This document shows, in pieces, positions 25,716 to 33,110 of a DNA stretch of 48,563 nucleotides. How positions within the stretch are numbered: position 1 is the first letter of the stretch; every line of letters starts with the position of its first letter. The stretch spans positions 1 through 48,563 of the forward strand of contig JAAWHG010000017.1 in the NCBI GenBank assembly GCA_022795735.1, in the 5' to 3' direction. The position numbers and the translations under genes were made by a program. The DNA comes from Oscillospiraceae bacterium. Lineage in GTDB: Bacteria; Bacillota; Clostridia; Oscillospirales; Oscillospiraceae. Below the pieces are notes generated by a model. It was not told where the DNA came from. It made no database searches and saw nothing but the letters and a program-made list of their open reading frames with translations.

Positions 25716-27725
25716 CTACAGGTTTTTGACAAACAGCGCGCGGATGGCGTTTAACACCGCCAGGACCATCACGCCAACATCGGCGAAGATGGCAAACCAC
25801 ATATTGGCAACCCCCAGCGCGCCCAATCCCAGACAGATCAGCTTGACCCCGAGGGCGAAGATGATATTTTGGTAGACAATCCCAAGGCACTTGCGCGAGA
25901 TGCGAATTGCCTTGGCGATCTTCAGCGGGTCATCGTCCATCAGCACCACATCGGCGGCCTCAATGGCGGCGTCGGAGCCCATGGCGCCCATGGCGATGCC
26001 AATGTCCGCGCGGGACAGCACCGGCGCGTCATTGATGCCGTCGCCAACAAAAGCAAGTTTTGACTTGGGGGACTTTTGTTCCAACAGCTCTTCCACTTTG
26101 GACACCTTATCGGCGGGCAGCAGTTCGCTGAACACCGCGTCAACCCCAATCTCCGCCGCCACCGACGCCGCGACGGCGCTCGCGTCGCCGGTCAGCATCA
26201 TGGTCCGTTTCACGCCCGCGCCGTGGAGACGAGAGATTGCTTCTTTGGCGGAAGGTTTGAGCACGTCTGAGATTACGATATGGCCGGCATAGGCTCCGTC
26301 AATGGCGACGTGAACAATGGTCCCCACCTGCCGGCAGGGGATGTGTTCAACCTGAAGACGGTTCATCAGCTTGTCGTTTCCCACAGCCACAATTTTTTCA
26401 TCCACCTTGGCGACAACGCCGTTGCCGCTGATCTCCTGGATGTCGCTGACCCGGCTGCGGTCCAGCTCGAGACCGTAAGCCTGCTGCAAGCTCTTGCTGA
26501 TGGGATGGGAGGAGGCGCTTTCAGCCAGAGCGGCGTACGCAATCAGCTTTTCGTCAGACAAGTCGCTGTGGTGGACGCCGCTGACTGAAAATGTGCCCTG
26601 CGTCAAGGTGCCGGTTTTGTCGAAGACCACGCAGTCCACTTGGGCGAGAGTTTCCAAATAGTTGGAGCCCTTTACCAGGACGCCCTCCCGGCTGGCCCCA
26701 CCGATGCCGGCAAAGAAGCTCAGCGGAATGGAAATCACCAGTGCGCAGGGACAACTGATAACCAGGAAGGTCAACGCGCGATAGAGCCAGACGCCCCACT
26801 CGGGGCTTACATTCAGAAACAGCGTCCGCGCCGCAGGTGGCAGAAGCGCAAGTGCCAAGGCGGCATAGCAGACGGCGGGGGTGTAGACGCGCGCAAACTT
26901 GGAGATAAAGTCCTCTGATTTGGATTTGCGCGAGCTGGCGTTTTCCACCAAGTCTAGAATTTTGGAGACAGTAGACTCGCCAAATTCTCGGGAGGTTTCA
27001 ATCCGCAAAAGGCCGGTCATATTGATACAGCCGCTGATAATCTGGTCGCCCGTTTTTACCTCGCGGGGCAGGCTTTCGCCGGTCAGCGCGCTGGTGTTCA
27101 GAGTAGAGGTTCCCTCCACCACAATGCCGTCAATGGGAACCTTTTCGCCGGGCTGGACAACAATGACGGTACCCACCTCAATTTCGCCGGGGTCCATTTG
27201 CTCTAGTTTGCCATCCCGCTCCACGTTTGCGTAATCGGGGCGAATGTCCATCAAATCGCTGATGTTGCGGCGGCTTTTTCCGACCGCGTAGCTTTGGAAC
27301 CATTCGCCGATTTGATAGAACAGCATGACCGCAATGGCTTCCAGGTATTCGCCGTTTTCATAGATTGCCAGGGCCAGCGCGCCCAAGGTGGCGACTGCCA
27401 TTAAAAAGCATTCGTCGAAGACCTGACGGTTTTTCATTCCCTTCCATGCCTTTTTCAGGATATCATAGCCGATTATCAAATAGTCCAACAGATAGACGGC
27501 CAGCCGGACCCAACGCCCGGTAAGGGGGAAGGCGCGGCTGAAGGTTTCCGCTGGGAAGCATTGCAGCGCCAGCAGCAACGCCGCAGCCGTCAGAATCCGA
27601 ACCAGCATAATTCGCTGCTTTTTGCGCATGCCGCCCCGATTCCAGTTCACCACCAAAAATATTGCGGCGGCTGCCACGATACAGGCCAGGAGCACGTTTA
27701 CAATCAATTCAGCCATTTCCGACAC
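25716..27725 (-). CDS. Zn2+/Cd2+-exporting P1B-type ATPase without N-terminal metal-binding domain
   Basis: 669 residues from GTG 27725; an ATG at 27716 (MAELIV) is an equally good start. Several N-terminal spans precede the actuator domain with TGES (around residue 215), the metal-site helix S-C325-P-C327-A, the phosphorylation site D369-K-T-G-T, a nucleotide domain with SASSHPISKSL (the P1B His-Pro motif), and GDGINDAPVLSRADIGIAMG. The CPC motif with the C-terminal pattern (DVVLMDDDPLKI, then LGVKLICLGLGALGVANMW) matches zinc/cadmium/lead pumps (ZntA/CadA) rather than copper pumps. The N-terminal heavy-metal-associated domain usual in CadA is not in this protein but is encoded 9 bp upstream as a separate gene. 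It pumps metal out at ATP cost; control by the divergent ArsR repressor is likely. Confidence 0.92.
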   Translation of the reverse strand: MSEMAELIVNVLLACIVAAAAIFLVVNWNRGGMRKKQRIMLVRILTAAALLLALQCFPAETFSRAFPLTGRWVRLAVYLLDYLIIGYDILKKAWKGMKNRQVFDECFLMAVATLGALALAIYENGEYLEAIAVMLFYQIGEWFQSYAVGKSRRNISDLMDIRPDYANVERDGKLEQMDPGEIEVGTVIVVQPGEKVPIDGIVVEGTSTLNTSALTGESLPREVKTGDQIISGCINMTGLLRIETSREFGESTVSKILDLVENASSRKSKSEDFISKFARVYTPAVCYAALALALLPPAARTLFLNVSPEWGVWLYRALTFLVISCPCALVISIPLSFFAGIGGASREGVLVKGSNYLETLAQVDCVVFDKTGTLTQGTFSVSGVHHSDLSDEKLIAYAALAESASSHPISKSLQQAYGLELDRSRVSDIQEISGNGVVAKVDEKIVAVGNDKLMNRLQVEHIPCRQVGTIVHVAIDGAYAGHIVISDVLKPSAKEAISRLHGAGVKRTMMLTGDASAVAASVAAEIGVDAVFSELLPADKVSKVEELLEQKSPKSKLAFVGDGINDAPVLSRADIGIAMGAMGSDAAIEAADVVLMDDDPLKIAKAIRISRKCLGIVYQNIIFALGVKLICLGLGALGVANMWFAIFADVGVMVLAVLNAIRALFVKNL

Positions 27726-27734
27726 CTTGTTCCC

Positions 27735-27953
27735 TTATAGGTAAATCTCGCAGTCGTCCTCAACTTTCTTGCAGTTCTTGCGCACCTCCTGCATGACGGC
27801 CTTGGGGTCCTGCCCCTCGTCGAACTCGACAATCATTTTCAGCGTCATAAAATTGACGGTGGCGCTCTGAACGCCGGGGGTTTTTTGGGCGGCTTCCTCC
27901 ATTTTGTTGGCGCAGTTGGCACAGTCTACTTCAATTTTATAGGTTTTCTTCAT
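27735..27953 (-). CDS. Stand-alone heavy-metal-associated (HMA) domain protein
   Basis: 72 residues with a ferredoxin-like HMA fold pattern. The metal-binding motif is C11-A-N-C14 in EVDCANCANKMEEAA, and an acidic/cysteine C-terminus (KKVEDDCEIYL) could add ligands, as the Asp/Cys-rich tails of zinc-pump domains do. It has a strong ribosome site (AAGGAGTG) and is the first gene of the operon, immediately before the P1B ATPase that lacks such a domain. It probably hands metal to the pump or senses it as a detached regulatory domain. A CopZ-like copper chaperone is the main alternative but is not supported by the pump type. Confidence 0.88.
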   Translation of the reverse strand: MKKTYKIEVDCANCANKMEEAAQKTPGVQSATVNFMTLKMIVEFDEGQDPKAVMQEVRKNCKKVEDDCEIYL

Positions 27954-27981
27954 GGTAGATACACTCCTTTTTAATTAAGCA

Positions 27982-27995
27982 ATCATTTAATTGAT
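27982..27995. promoter_or_regulatory. Imperfect palindrome in the leader of the metal-pump operon
   Basis: ATCATTTAATTGAT matches its reverse complement at 12 of 14 positions. It lies just downstream of the -10 box of the metal-pump promoter, a usual place for an ArsR/SmtB repressor to bind. Confidence 0.4.
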
Positions 27996-28001
27996 GTTTC
28001 T

Positions 28002-28030
28002 ATTATATGACAGTGTTCGCAGAATGTCAA
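28002..28030 (-). promoter_or_regulatory. Consensus sigma-A promoter of the HMA-ATPase operon
   Basis: On the minus strand TTGACA (28030-28025), 17-nt spacer, TATAAT (28007-28002): a perfect consensus promoter, as expected for a tightly repressed resistance operon. Confidence 0.85.
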
Positions 28031-28080
28031 TAGGCATTTTGCGGCGGCGCTGTGGATTTCATAGAGCAGATTTTTTCCAG

Positions 28081-28112
28081 TTGATAAATTCAAAATTTTA
28101 TGATAATATCAT
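28081..28112 (+). promoter_or_regulatory. arsR-family gene promoter with palindrome over the -10 box
   Basis: TTGATA (28081-28086), 17-nt spacer, TAATAT (28104-28109). A perfect palindrome ATGATA-A-TATCAT (28100-28112) covers the -10 box. It is a good candidate for autorepression by the ArsR-type product. Confidence 0.6.
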
Positions 28113-28161
28113 TGTAAGATGCTGTATTTATTGGAAAAGGATTGAAAAGGGGGGCGAAAGC

Positions 28162-28515
28162 ATGCAGCTGCCGCATAACCATGGACAGCGCATCGAGCAC
28201 GAGCCGGAGGCCATACCGCAGAACGAGGCATTTCAGGTTGCCGCCGGTATTTTCAGGCTGCTGGACGATGGGACGCGTCTCAAAATTTTTTGGATTCTTT
28301 GCCACTATGAGGAATGCGTGGTCAATTTGTCCGCACTGATGGGTATGAGCAGTCCGGCCGTCTCCCACCATCTGCATCAGCTCCGCGAGAGCGGTTTGGT
28401 TACCACAAGGCGGGAGGGGAAGGAGGTCTATTACAAGGCCGCCGGAACGGAGAAGGCGCAGTTTCTCCACCAGACCATTGAGGCTTTGATGGAAATTGCC
28501 TGCCCATACCCGTAG
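28162..28515 (+). CDS. ArsR/SmtB-family metal-sensing repressor
   Basis: 117 residues from the ATG at 28162, which has an AGGGGGG-type ribosome site; the frame is open further upstream to 27991 but that part runs through the promoter. The winged-helix core is visible: RLLDDGTRLKIFWILCHYEECVVNLSALMG, recognition helix SSPAVSHHLHQLRESG, and wing TRREGKEVYYKA. The His-rich N-terminus (LPHNHGQRIEHE) and cysteines in CHYEEC and the C-terminal CPYP may form metal sites. Family members leave DNA when Zn, Cd or Pb binds. It is divergent from the HMA/ATPase operon, with palindromes at both promoters, so repression of the pump and of itself is likely. Confidence 0.9.
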   Translation: MQLPHNHGQRIEHEPEAIPQNEAFQVAAGIFRLLDDGTRLKIFWILCHYEECVVNLSALMGMSSPAVSHHLHQLRESGLVTTRREGKEVYYKAAGTEKAQFLHQTIEALMEIACPYP

Positions 28516-28530
28516 TGCAAAACAACAAAC

Positions 28531-28554
28531 GCCCGCCCCTCTTCGGGAACGGGC
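28531..28554 (+). terminator. Probable terminator after the ArsR-family gene
   Basis: GCCCG (28531-28535) pairs with CGGGC (28550-28554), with an inner CCC/GGG helix and a TCTTC loop. CGCCGTTTT follows. The imperfect stem makes this a moderate call. Confidence 0.5.
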
Positions 28555-28864
28555 CGCCGTTTTGCGGGGCGCGGTATCATTACAAGGCCGAAGACCGTGT
28601 TTAGAAATATGACCTTCCTTTGTCATGGATTTTTTAGCTTCCTATTCGTACACTATTTAAGTGTTTTCAAGTAACTATGGGTTATTGGCGGCATTTGCAT
28701 TGTTTTTTCGATTGTTTTACTTTTTTGTCCCAGTTTTTTGTTCCAGTGTTGGTGCATAAACGCCTTAAAATCATGTTTCTTGTCCACTTCCCGGCGGAGC
28801 AAAATTGGCGCCAGGATTTTTGAATTTTGACACATTTCCGTAAATTACCGCCTTGCGTAGGCGC
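28555..28864. other. Intergenic stretch without assignable content
   Basis: About 310 nt between the ArsR terminator and the terminator of the XRE gene. It is T-rich on the plus strand. A 60-codon minus-strand frame (28653-28835) has no ribosome site and no recognisable family. I see no RNA gene. Confidence 0.4.
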
Positions 28865-28899
28865 AAAAAAGAACCGGCACAGCTGAAGCTATGCCGGTT
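28865..28899 (-). terminator. Terminator of the XRE-family gene
   Basis: AACCGGCA (28872-28879) pairs with TGCCGGTT (28892-28899), and the loop contains a second AGCT/AGCT helix. On the minus strand a run of six U follows (complement of 28865-28870), right after the stop at 28904. Confidence 0.85.
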
Positions 28900-28903
28900 T
28901 TAT

Positions 28904-29896
28904 TTATTTCCTCTGGGTGAATAATTTGCATACAACTAAAACCGCGGGAAAAAGCACGCCCGCAACCGGCCAAATGATGGCGGCGCTGCTCCAGCTTCCC
29001 ACCGTGGAAAACTTTATGATAAATCCCCATGTCAGAAAGGCGGCGGTGGCGAGCAGCCAGTAGACCACGGAGACAGTTCGCAGAACGGAAGCCTGCGCTT
29101 TCCTGGCCTGGGTGTAATCGCCCTCCTGCAAGAGCTGTTGAAAGCCGGACCAGACCGTCCCGGCCCGAACCAGCAGCAGTACGCCGGTCCCTACTACCGC
29201 CAGAAGCAGACAGAGCATTTCGATCATCAGAAAATCGTTGTCCTCCTGCACGATAATCCCGGCAAACAGCGGTACCACCGACAGGATGCAGAGAAGGACG
29301 CCCGCCGCGTTATACCTTGTATAGACCGGTCTGAACTGCTCCATGCGCTCCCGGACCCATTCACAGACGCCGTATTCGGTCTCAAACGTCTCGTGTTCCA
29401 GATACTGAAAAGCGTCGGTCCTTTTCCCTGTAAAGATAAAAATCACCACCGCGCAGCCAATTAGGAAAATCAGAACGGTCATCCCCACGCCTACCGCTGT
29501 GTTTTCATAGAAGTGGCTGCCCGGCTTCTCACTTATGGCCCCCAACAGGAGCAGGCAAATGGGGGAGATAATACAAAGTAGCGTCGCAATGGCCGTGGGC
29601 CAGGCGGTCTGCGCTTTGGCCGCAAGGAAGCGGGCCGCGTCGTCCCGCGAGACTCGCCGGACAGTAGAAGTGGGCGCCGGCCCCCCGGCGCTCTCCGACA
29701 CCTCTTCCTTGAGCAGATAGTCCAGCGAGCATTGAAACATGGCGCTGATACGGATTAGCTTTTCTGTTTCAGGATAGGCCGAGTCGCTTTCCCATTTGCT
29801 GACCGACTGCCGGGAAACGCCAAGGGCGTCGGCCAACTGCTCCTGGGTGATGTTGTTTTCTTTTCGCAGCTTTGACAGCTTTTCTCCCAATGTCAT
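28904..29896 (-). CDS. Membrane-anchored XRE-family transcriptional regulator
   Basis: 330 residues. The N-terminal 65 form an XRE/Cro helix-turn-helix (LSKLRKENNITQEQLADALG, then VSRQSVSKWESDSAYPETEK). A linker with an acidic/Ser/Gly part follows, then about six hydrophobic segments between residues 95 and 325 (for example TAIATLLCIISPICLLLLGAI and LLCILSVVPLFAGIIV). Such one-component regulators combine DNA binding and a membrane part and often control a neighbouring transporter, or respond to envelope conditions. The ATG at 29896 follows AAGGAGG. It is transcribed alone and ends in a strong terminator. No obvious target gene is adjacent, so the signal is unknown. Confidence 0.85.
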   Translation of the reverse strand: MTLGEKLSKLRKENNITQEQLADALGVSRQSVSKWESDSAYPETEKLIRISAMFQCSLDYLLKEEVSESAGGPAPTSTVRRVSRDDAARFLAAKAQTAWPTAIATLLCIISPICLLLLGAISEKPGSHFYENTAVGVGMTVLIFLIGCAVVIFIFTGKRTDAFQYLEHETFETEYGVCEWVRERMEQFRPVYTRYNAAGVLLCILSVVPLFAGIIVQEDNDFLMIEMLCLLLAVVGTGVLLLVRAGTVWSGFQQLLQEGDYTQARKAQASVLRTVSVVYWLLATAAFLTWGFIIKFSTVGSWSSAAIIWPVAGVLFPAVLVVCKLFTQRK

Positions 29897-30006
29897 TAGG
29901 GAAGACCTCCTTGCACGAAATGTGATGTCCCAATCCTACCATTGAGCCGGACAAAGAGCCACCAATTGAGCGGTTCTAAATGTAAACTTCAGGTTGCGTT
30001 TGGGTC

Positions 30007-30051
30007 AAAAGTAATACGATGCAGTGAAAAACGCTGCATCGTATTACTTTT
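30007..30051 (-). terminator. Terminator of the ligase-DUF1624-YfcE operon
   Basis: AAAAGTAATACGATGCAG (30007-30024) and CTGCATCGTATTACTTTT (30034-30051) form a perfect 18-bp stem with a 9-nt loop, immediately after the stop of the phosphoesterase at 30060. The T-rich end lies within the stem on both strands. Confidence 0.85.
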
Positions 30052-30059
30052 TCGTACCA

Positions 30060-30596
30060 TTAGAAGCCGGAGAGGGGATTGCCCTCCAGGTCCTTCCAGC
30101 AGACCGATTTTTCAGTTAAAAGCATATACCCCCGCGCGGAACCGTTCTTGGGAATGGACACCGAACCGGGGTTCCAGTAGGTGAAGCCGTCGTGGGCAAT
30201 GTTGGCCGGGATGTGGGTGTGTCCGCAGAGGAGAATATCCCCTTGGGACAGCTTGGGCGGGTTGTTCTCACCGTAGACATGACCGTGGGTGGCGTAAATG
30301 AGCTTGCCATTCCAGGGGAAGACCGCGTAGTCGGCCAGGACGGGAAAGTCCAGCACCATCTGGTCCACTTCGGCTTCGCAGTTGCCCCGGACGCAGAACA
30401 GGCGGCCGGCAAGGGGATTGAGCATTGCGATTACAGCCTTTGGATTGTATTCGTCGGGCAGATCGTTGCGGGGTCCGTGATAAAGAATATCTCCCAGCAG
30501 GACCAGCCGTTCGCAGCTTTCCCGCGCGAAGGCGTCCAACAGCGCTTTGGTATAGCGCGAGGAGCCGTGGAGATCGGAAGCAATCATCCAATTCAT
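30060..30596 (-). CDS. yfcE: YfcE/MJ0936-type phosphodiesterase
   Basis: 178 residues from the ATG at 30596, which has GGAGGAAA just upstream and overlaps the previous stop (ATGA). Metal-binding motifs of the calcineurin-like fold are all visible: SDLHGS, GDILYHGPRND, GNCEAEVDQ, ATHGHVYG and GHTHIP, followed by NPGSVSIPKN. The family hydrolyses phosphodiesters with Mn2+. The physiological substrate is unclear. It is the last gene of a three-gene operon behind the DUF1624 protein. A much longer frame to 31088 overlaps the previous gene and is only an accident of frame. Confidence 0.93.
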   Translation of the reverse strand: MNWMIASDLHGSSRYTKALLDAFARESCERLVLLGDILYHGPRNDLPDEYNPKAVIAMLNPLAGRLFCVRGNCEAEVDQMVLDFPVLADYAVFPWNGKLIYATHGHVYGENNPPKLSQGDILLCGHTHIPANIAHDGFTYWNPGSVSIPKNGSARGYMLLTEKSVCWKDLEGNPLSGF

Positions 30597-31309
30597 ATAT
30601 TTCCTCCCATAATATACATTCCCAGCGTCAAAGCTCCGTAGACCACCGGCTGATGCGCCAGGTAAATCCACAGGGATTGCCGTCCGCAAAAGCTGAAAAA
30701 GCGGACCGGCCAAATATCCTGGGGCACCTTTGGCAGAAGGCTTTTCCGCTCCCGGTAGACCGTCCGGCCCAGTACCGTCCCCAGCATATACCAGCCCAGG
30801 TGGGGAAAGAGTGGAAAATAATCCCCAGCCGAAAAGTCTGGCGCGCAGAGCCCCAGCGGGAACAGCCATTCGGCGTCCACCCGGAAGGTCTGGAACCAAT
30901 AGCCGAGAACCACGATGGCGGCGCCCAGCGCCGCCATGGCCCAGGTGGGCAGCCGCCGGTAGAGCGGATAGAGCAGCATACAGACGCCCAGCAGATGGAG
31001 AATGCCAAACCAGATGTGGACCGAATCCCCGGCCATCCCCAGCGCGATCATGCCCTCGGCCACCGCCGTGATGACAAAGGCGAAACACAGCAGAATCAGT
31101 CCCCGCCGCACGCTCCGGGACCCCAGGGTCACACAGACGCCCGAGAGGAGGACAAACAAAACCCCGCCGTAGTCCATAATAATCCGAAAGAGCGGGTGCA
31201 GCGAAAATTGAAGCCCGACAAAATAGCGCAGATCAAACACCGTGTGGACCACAATCACGCCAAGGATACATATGCCCCGGAAAGCGTCCAGCTCCCAGAT
31301 TCGTTTCAT
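30593..31309 (-). CDS. DUF1624/HGSNAT-like membrane acyltransferase
   Basis: 238 residues, about seven membrane spans. The opening RIWELDAFRGICILGVIVVH, with Asp and Arg next to the first span, and the ending FFSFCGRQSLWIYLAHQPVVYG are typical of the heparan-alpha-glucosaminide N-acetyltransferase/OpgC-like acyltransferase superfamily. These transfer acyl groups across the membrane. The gene overlaps the upstream acyl-CoA ligase gene and the downstream YfcE gene by four bases each, so the three are coupled. The pairing with an acyl-activating enzyme suggests that it may use an acyl-CoA made by that ligase; this is inference. Confidence 0.82.
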   Translation of the reverse strand: MKRIWELDAFRGICILGVIVVHTVFDLRYFVGLQFSLHPLFRIIMDYGGVLFVLLSGVCVTLGSRSVRRGLILLCFAFVITAVAEGMIALGMAGDSVHIWFGILHLLGVCMLLYPLYRRLPTWAMAALGAAIVVLGYWFQTFRVDAEWLFPLGLCAPDFSAGDYFPLFPHLGWYMLGTVLGRTVYRERKSLLPKVPQDIWPVRFFSFCGRQSLWIYLAHQPVVYGALTLGMYIMGGNI

Positions 31310-33018
31310 TTCTTTTCCCGCTCCTCTTCCTCCAAAAGACGGTAGGCCACCTTGCCCACCAGCGTCTTGGGCAGCTCCTCGCGGAACTCGATGTCCTTTG
31401 GCATGGCGTATTTGGCGATGTGCTCCTGGCAATAGGCCAGCAGCTCCTGCTTTACCGCCTCGGAGGGCTTGACCCCGGGCTGGAGCACCACAAAAGCCTT
31501 GACTCTCTGCATTTTGTAGTCGTCTTTAATGCCAATTACACAACTCAATAACACCTTGGGGTGCCCGTCAATGATGTTTTCCAGTTGGCTGGGGTAGACG
31601 TTATAGCCAGAAGTGACGATCATACGCTTGATGCGCTGGCGGAAGTAGACAAAGCCGTCGGCATCCATATATCCTAAATCGCCGGTGTGCAGCCAAATGC
31701 GCCCCTCGTTGTGGCGGCGCAGGGTGTTGGCGGTTTCCTCGGGATTGTCCAGATAACCCAGCATGACCGACGGACCGGACAGGCAGATTTCACCCTCGCT
31801 GTTGGGGGGCAGCTCCTCGGTGGTCCCGGGCTTGACAATTTTATAGAAGGTATCGGGGAAGGGGATGCCGATGGAGCCGGAACGGTGATAATCGTGGGGC
31901 GTCAGGCAACTGGCGGTGACGCACTCGGTCGTGCCGTAGCCCTCCCGTACCTGGATGACTGCTTTATGATCCTGGAGAAAAGCGTCTACCTTCTTTTTCA
32001 GCTCAATGGACAGGGAATCGCCGCCGCAGAACATCCCCTTCAGAAAACTCAGGTCGGCCCCCTCCAGGTTTTCCGCTCGGAGCAGAGCTTCAAACAGAGT
32101 GGGGACGCCGGGGATGATGTTCGGCTTCTTTTTGACCAACAGCTTTGCGTAGGTCTGTACGGTAAACTGGGGCACGAGAATGCAGGTCGCGCCGGCAATC
32201 AGCGGCGTATGGATGCCGATTCCCAGGCCAAATCCGTGGAAGAGGGGCATGACCGACAGCATTTTCAGCCCGTCGATGGGGGAAAAGCCGCTGGCGGCGA
32301 TGGTTTGAAGGGCCAGGGCGTTGAAATTCAGGTTGGAGAGCAGGATTCCCTTGGTGATGCCGGTGGTGCCGCCGGAGTAGAGGATGGAGACCCCGTCGGA
32401 GGCCAGCCCGTCGATGGATGGAAGCGGGTCCCGCCTGCGGCGGCCAAGAGCCAGGGCATCGGTCCAGAGGGTGTACCCCCGTTTTGGTAGCTTCGGATTT
32501 TTGCGTCCGGCGGTCAGCGCGTAGCCGATGCCCAGCGCAGGGGGCAGCTCGTCCTGAATCCGCGCGATCAGAATGTGAACCGGAGCGTCCAGCATATCCC
32601 GGACCGCTTCCAGCTTGGGATAGAATTGGTCCAAGGTCAAAATGGCTTTGCTGTGGGAAAAATTAAGGTAGAAGGCTATTTCCCTGGGTGCGGAGAGGGG
32701 ATGAATCATGTTGGACACCGCCCCAATCCGGTTCAAGGCGTAGAAGCAGTCGACGCCCTGGGGGGTGTTGGGCATACAGATGGTCACCCGGTCGCCCCGG
32801 CGGATTCCCAGCTCCAGCAGCGCCTTGGCGGCCAGATCAATCCGCTTGAGAAAAACGGTGTAGGTCGTTTTCTTCCCCATAAAGTCGTAAGCCACGTTGT
32901 TTGGGTATTTCTTTGCCGCCGCGGCGACCATTTGGTACATGGTGGTCTGCGGGTAGTCGATGCTCCGCGGCGTGTCACCATAGAATTCCAGCCACGGGGC
33001 GGTGGAAGATATGCTCAT
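31306..33018 (-). CDS. Acyl-CoA ligase (AMP-forming, long-chain fatty acid type)
   Basis: 570 residues of the ANL superfamily. The P-loop-like motif is YSGGTTGITKG (about residue 214), followed by PLFHGFGLG, GYGTTECV (A5), WLHTGDLGYMDADGFVYF (A7), RQRIKRMIVTSGYNVYPSQ (A8, hinge) and the C-terminal LPKTLVGKVAYR (A10) with catalytic Lys. It activates a carboxylic acid to acyl-AMP and then the CoA thioester. The chain length cannot be read from sequence. The start at 33018 has GAGGAC upstream; its stop overlaps the DUF1624 start. It is the first gene of the operon. Confidence 0.92.
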   Translation of the reverse strand: MSISSTAPWLEFYGDTPRSIDYPQTTMYQMVAAAAKKYPNNVAYDFMGKKTTYTVFLKRIDLAAKALLELGIRRGDRVTICMPNTPQGVDCFYALNRIGAVSNMIHPLSAPREIAFYLNFSHSKAILTLDQFYPKLEAVRDMLDAPVHILIARIQDELPPALGIGYALTAGRKNPKLPKRGYTLWTDALALGRRRRDPLPSIDGLASDGVSILYSGGTTGITKGILLSNLNFNALALQTIAASGFSPIDGLKMLSVMPLFHGFGLGIGIHTPLIAGATCILVPQFTVQTYAKLLVKKKPNIIPGVPTLFEALLRAENLEGADLSFLKGMFCGGDSLSIELKKKVDAFLQDHKAVIQVREGYGTTECVTASCLTPHDYHRSGSIGIPFPDTFYKIVKPGTTEELPPNSEGEICLSGPSVMLGYLDNPEETANTLRRHNEGRIWLHTGDLGYMDADGFVYFRQRIKRMIVTSGYNVYPSQLENIIDGHPKVLLSCVIGIKDDYKMQRVKAFVVLQPGVKPSEAVKQELLAYCQEHIAKYAMPKDIEFREELPKTLVGKVAYRLLEEEEREKK

Positions 33019-33110
33019 GCAATGTCCTCATTTCTACTCTTCTAAAAAATATCTGATTGGAATGGAAAACAGCTCGCCAAAGGATATATGCTGCGCAGAC
33101 CGGCACCTTC

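Noticed and set aside
27991..28161. Upstream extension of the ArsR-family protein
   Set aside because: It would be translated through the promoter and palindromes; the ATG at 28162 has a good ribosome site and gives the family-typical length.
28653..28835. 60-codon minus-strand frame in the gap after the ArsR gene
   Set aside because: No ribosome site, no recognisable domain, and it lies in a low-complexity T-rich stretch.
30597..31088. Long N-terminal extension in frame with the YfcE-type gene
   Set aside because: It is a shifted reading of the DUF1624 gene; the YfcE motif SDLHGS begins a few residues after the ATG at 30596.
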